Shown one piece after another: positions 62,942 through 64,000 of a DNA stretch of 64,000 nucleotides. The stretch covers positions 1,054,001 through 1,118,000 of the forward strand of contig CAVPVY010000005.1 of NCBI GenBank assembly GCA_963709355.1. Reading direction: 5' to 3'. Both the position numbers and the translations under genes were made by a program. Under the pieces are notes generated by a model, which was given only the letters and a program-made list of their open reading frames with translations, did no database searches and was not told the origin of the DNA. Origin of the DNA: PLOWO2-12-38-17 sp963709355 (GTDB lineage Bacteria; Planctomycetota; Brocadiia; Brocadiales; Brocadiaceae). Within the stretch, counting starts at the first letter, position 1, and every line of letters starts with the position of its first letter.

Positions 62942-64000
62942 TTACGGATGACTAATTACTGATGGCCGATCACCAACTACAGACATCTTTCTTATCCTGT
63001 CCAGCACGGGTGGATGTGAGTAATAAAATTTAACATAGTAAGGGTGAGGATATAAATTTGAAAGGTTGTCCTTAGAAAGTTTTACAAGTGCAGTCGTCAT
63101 GTCCTGAGTATTATCAGTTAATTCACATGAAAAGCGGTCTGCCTCGGTTTCATGTCTTCTTGAGAAATAATTAAATACGGGCTTGAAAGGGAATGATATT
63201 ATAGTACCGATAAAACCCAAGACTATAACCTTTGTAAAGAATGTACCTTCTTTTATATAAAAAAGATGGTTGAGATTCTCACCCTGAAGAATTTTAAAAG
63301 CAACATACATAGATATAAACGCTATAAATTCTGAAACAATCAGGTGCTTTAAAAGATGTCGTTTTTTCCAATGGCCAGCCTCATGGCCAAGCGTTGCTAA
63401 GATTTCGTTACTATTTAGTTTCTCAAGCAAGGTATCGTAAAGTACAATCCTTTTAACCTTTCCTATACCGGTAAAATAGGCGTTAGTGTGTTTTGTCCTC
63501 TTTGATGCATCCATCTTTAAAACCCGCTTTACATGTATTCCAACCTTTTGCATAAGAATTTGTATACCTTTCCGGAGTGATTCTTCCTCTATTGGAGTGA
63601 ATTTATTAAAAAGTGGTTCTATCACGTAGGGAAAAATATACATAATAATAACACTGAATCCTAAAAACAGACACCATACCCAGAACCACCAGAGATCAGG
63701 ACTTCCCTGAATAATAGCAAGTCCAGCAGAAGTTATTATTGATACGAGAATTGTTGAAATTATTAAAGATTTTATAAAGTCGGTTAACCATAGTTTAAAT
63801 GTCATTGTTGTAAAGCCATACTTATTTTCAATTTTAAAAGTATGATAGAGATTGAATGGGATTGTCAGCAATGTTTCTGCATAAAACAATAATAAAAAGA
63901 AAACAATACCGGAAAGAATAAATTGTAGATTTAACGATGCAATCCATGAATTGTAAATATTAAACAGGCTGCCAAAAAGAAATAGCAGGAGGATTATGTT
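62942..64000 (-). CDS. M48 (Ste24-like) zinc peptidase, N-terminus outside window
   Basis: Membrane peptidase. The frame stays open to the right window edge (a further 37 codons beyond the TTG at 63889), so the gene is cut there. Visible are several membrane helices, the zinc motif HEAGH in LATLGHEAGHWKKRH and the downstream Glu in SRRHETEADRFSCEL. The segment IPFNLYHTFKIENKYGFTTMTFKLW is characteristic of CAAX-type M48A proteases. The last dozen codons (GDRPSVISHP) read through short repeated sequence at 62940-62985. Confidence 0.9.
   Translation of the reverse strand, partial: NIILLLFLFGSLFNIYNSWIASLNLQFILSGIVFFLLLFYAETLLTIPFNLYHTFKIENKYGFTTMTFKLWLTDFIKSLIISTILVSIITSAGLAIIQGSPDLWWFWVWCLFLGFSVIIMYIFPYVIEPLFNKFTPIEEESLRKGIQILMQKVGIHVKRVLKMDASKRTKHTNAYFTGIGKVKRIVLYDTLLEKLNSNEILATLGHEAGHWKKRHLLKHLIVSEFIAFISMYVAFKILQGENLNHLFYIKEGTFFTKVIVLGFIGTIISFPFKPVFNYFSRRHETEADRFSCELTDNTQDMTTALVKLSKDNLSNLYPHPYYVKFYYSHPPVLDRIRKMSVVGDRPSVISHP

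Overview
The window comes from an anammox planctomycete (Candidatus Brocadiales; the genus cannot be fixed from sequence alone). The decisive evidence is a complete hydrazine synthase gene set (hzsB-hzsC-hzsA, about 8.1-12.8 kb). It lies behind a tetrahaem cytochrome carrying the contracted C-K-C-H haem motif known from the hydrazine synthase cluster of Kuenenia. Multihaem cytochromes, glycogen genes and a group 3b [NiFe] hydrogenase fit the same assignment. Most of the DNA is AT-rich; the hzs genes and parts of the BREX block are visibly richer in G+C.

Layout. 0-4.2 kb: the 3' part of dnaA (interrupted by a one-base frameshift), an M24 aminopeptidase, and accB-accC. 4.2-15.5 kb: the hydrazine synthase neighbourhood, with a tetrahaem carrier, a membrane-anchored heptahaem cytochrome, a b-type cytochrome, a remnant of a Fis-type regulator, a secreted Cys-rich protein, hzsB-C-A closed by a strong terminator, then a DUF1573 protein and a metallophosphatase-like/tetrahaem fusion. 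15.5-24.7 kb: glycogen metabolism (GH57 enzyme, GalT-like uridylyltransferase, glgA, glgC) interleaved with a sensor kinase, a CNNM/CBS membrane protein and a single-domain response regulator. 24.8-28.1 kb: a UPF0114 membrane protein, a DnaJ, and the cobalamin genes cbiG-cbiH.

28.2-54.0 kb, almost all on the minus strand: a group 3b (HydBGDA, sulfhydrogenase-type) hydrogenase with its protease and maturation genes hypF, hypC, hypD, hypE and an unusual zinc-finger-less hypA. A complete type I BREX phage-defence system (brxA, brxB, brxC, pglX, pglZ, brxL) sits between the hydrogenase protease gene and hypA, as if inserted into the hydrogenase transcription unit. 54.3-64 kb: a truncated haemoglobin, a selenocysteine tRNA, a DUF502 protein, an IspH-UbiA fusion, folD, a glycosyltransferase, hemW, efp, a polyprenyl synthase, a TPR lipoprotein and the 3' part of an M48 peptidase that runs off the right edge.

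How the parts may work together. Hydrazine synthase needs electrons to join NO and ammonium. The b-type cytochrome and heptahaem protein look like a membrane quinol-oxidising pair, and the tetrahaem CKCH protein like the soluble carrier to the synthase. The hydrogenase links H2 to NAD(P)H. BREX is a self-contained defence cassette. No CRISPR array, insertion sequence, rRNA or prophage was seen.
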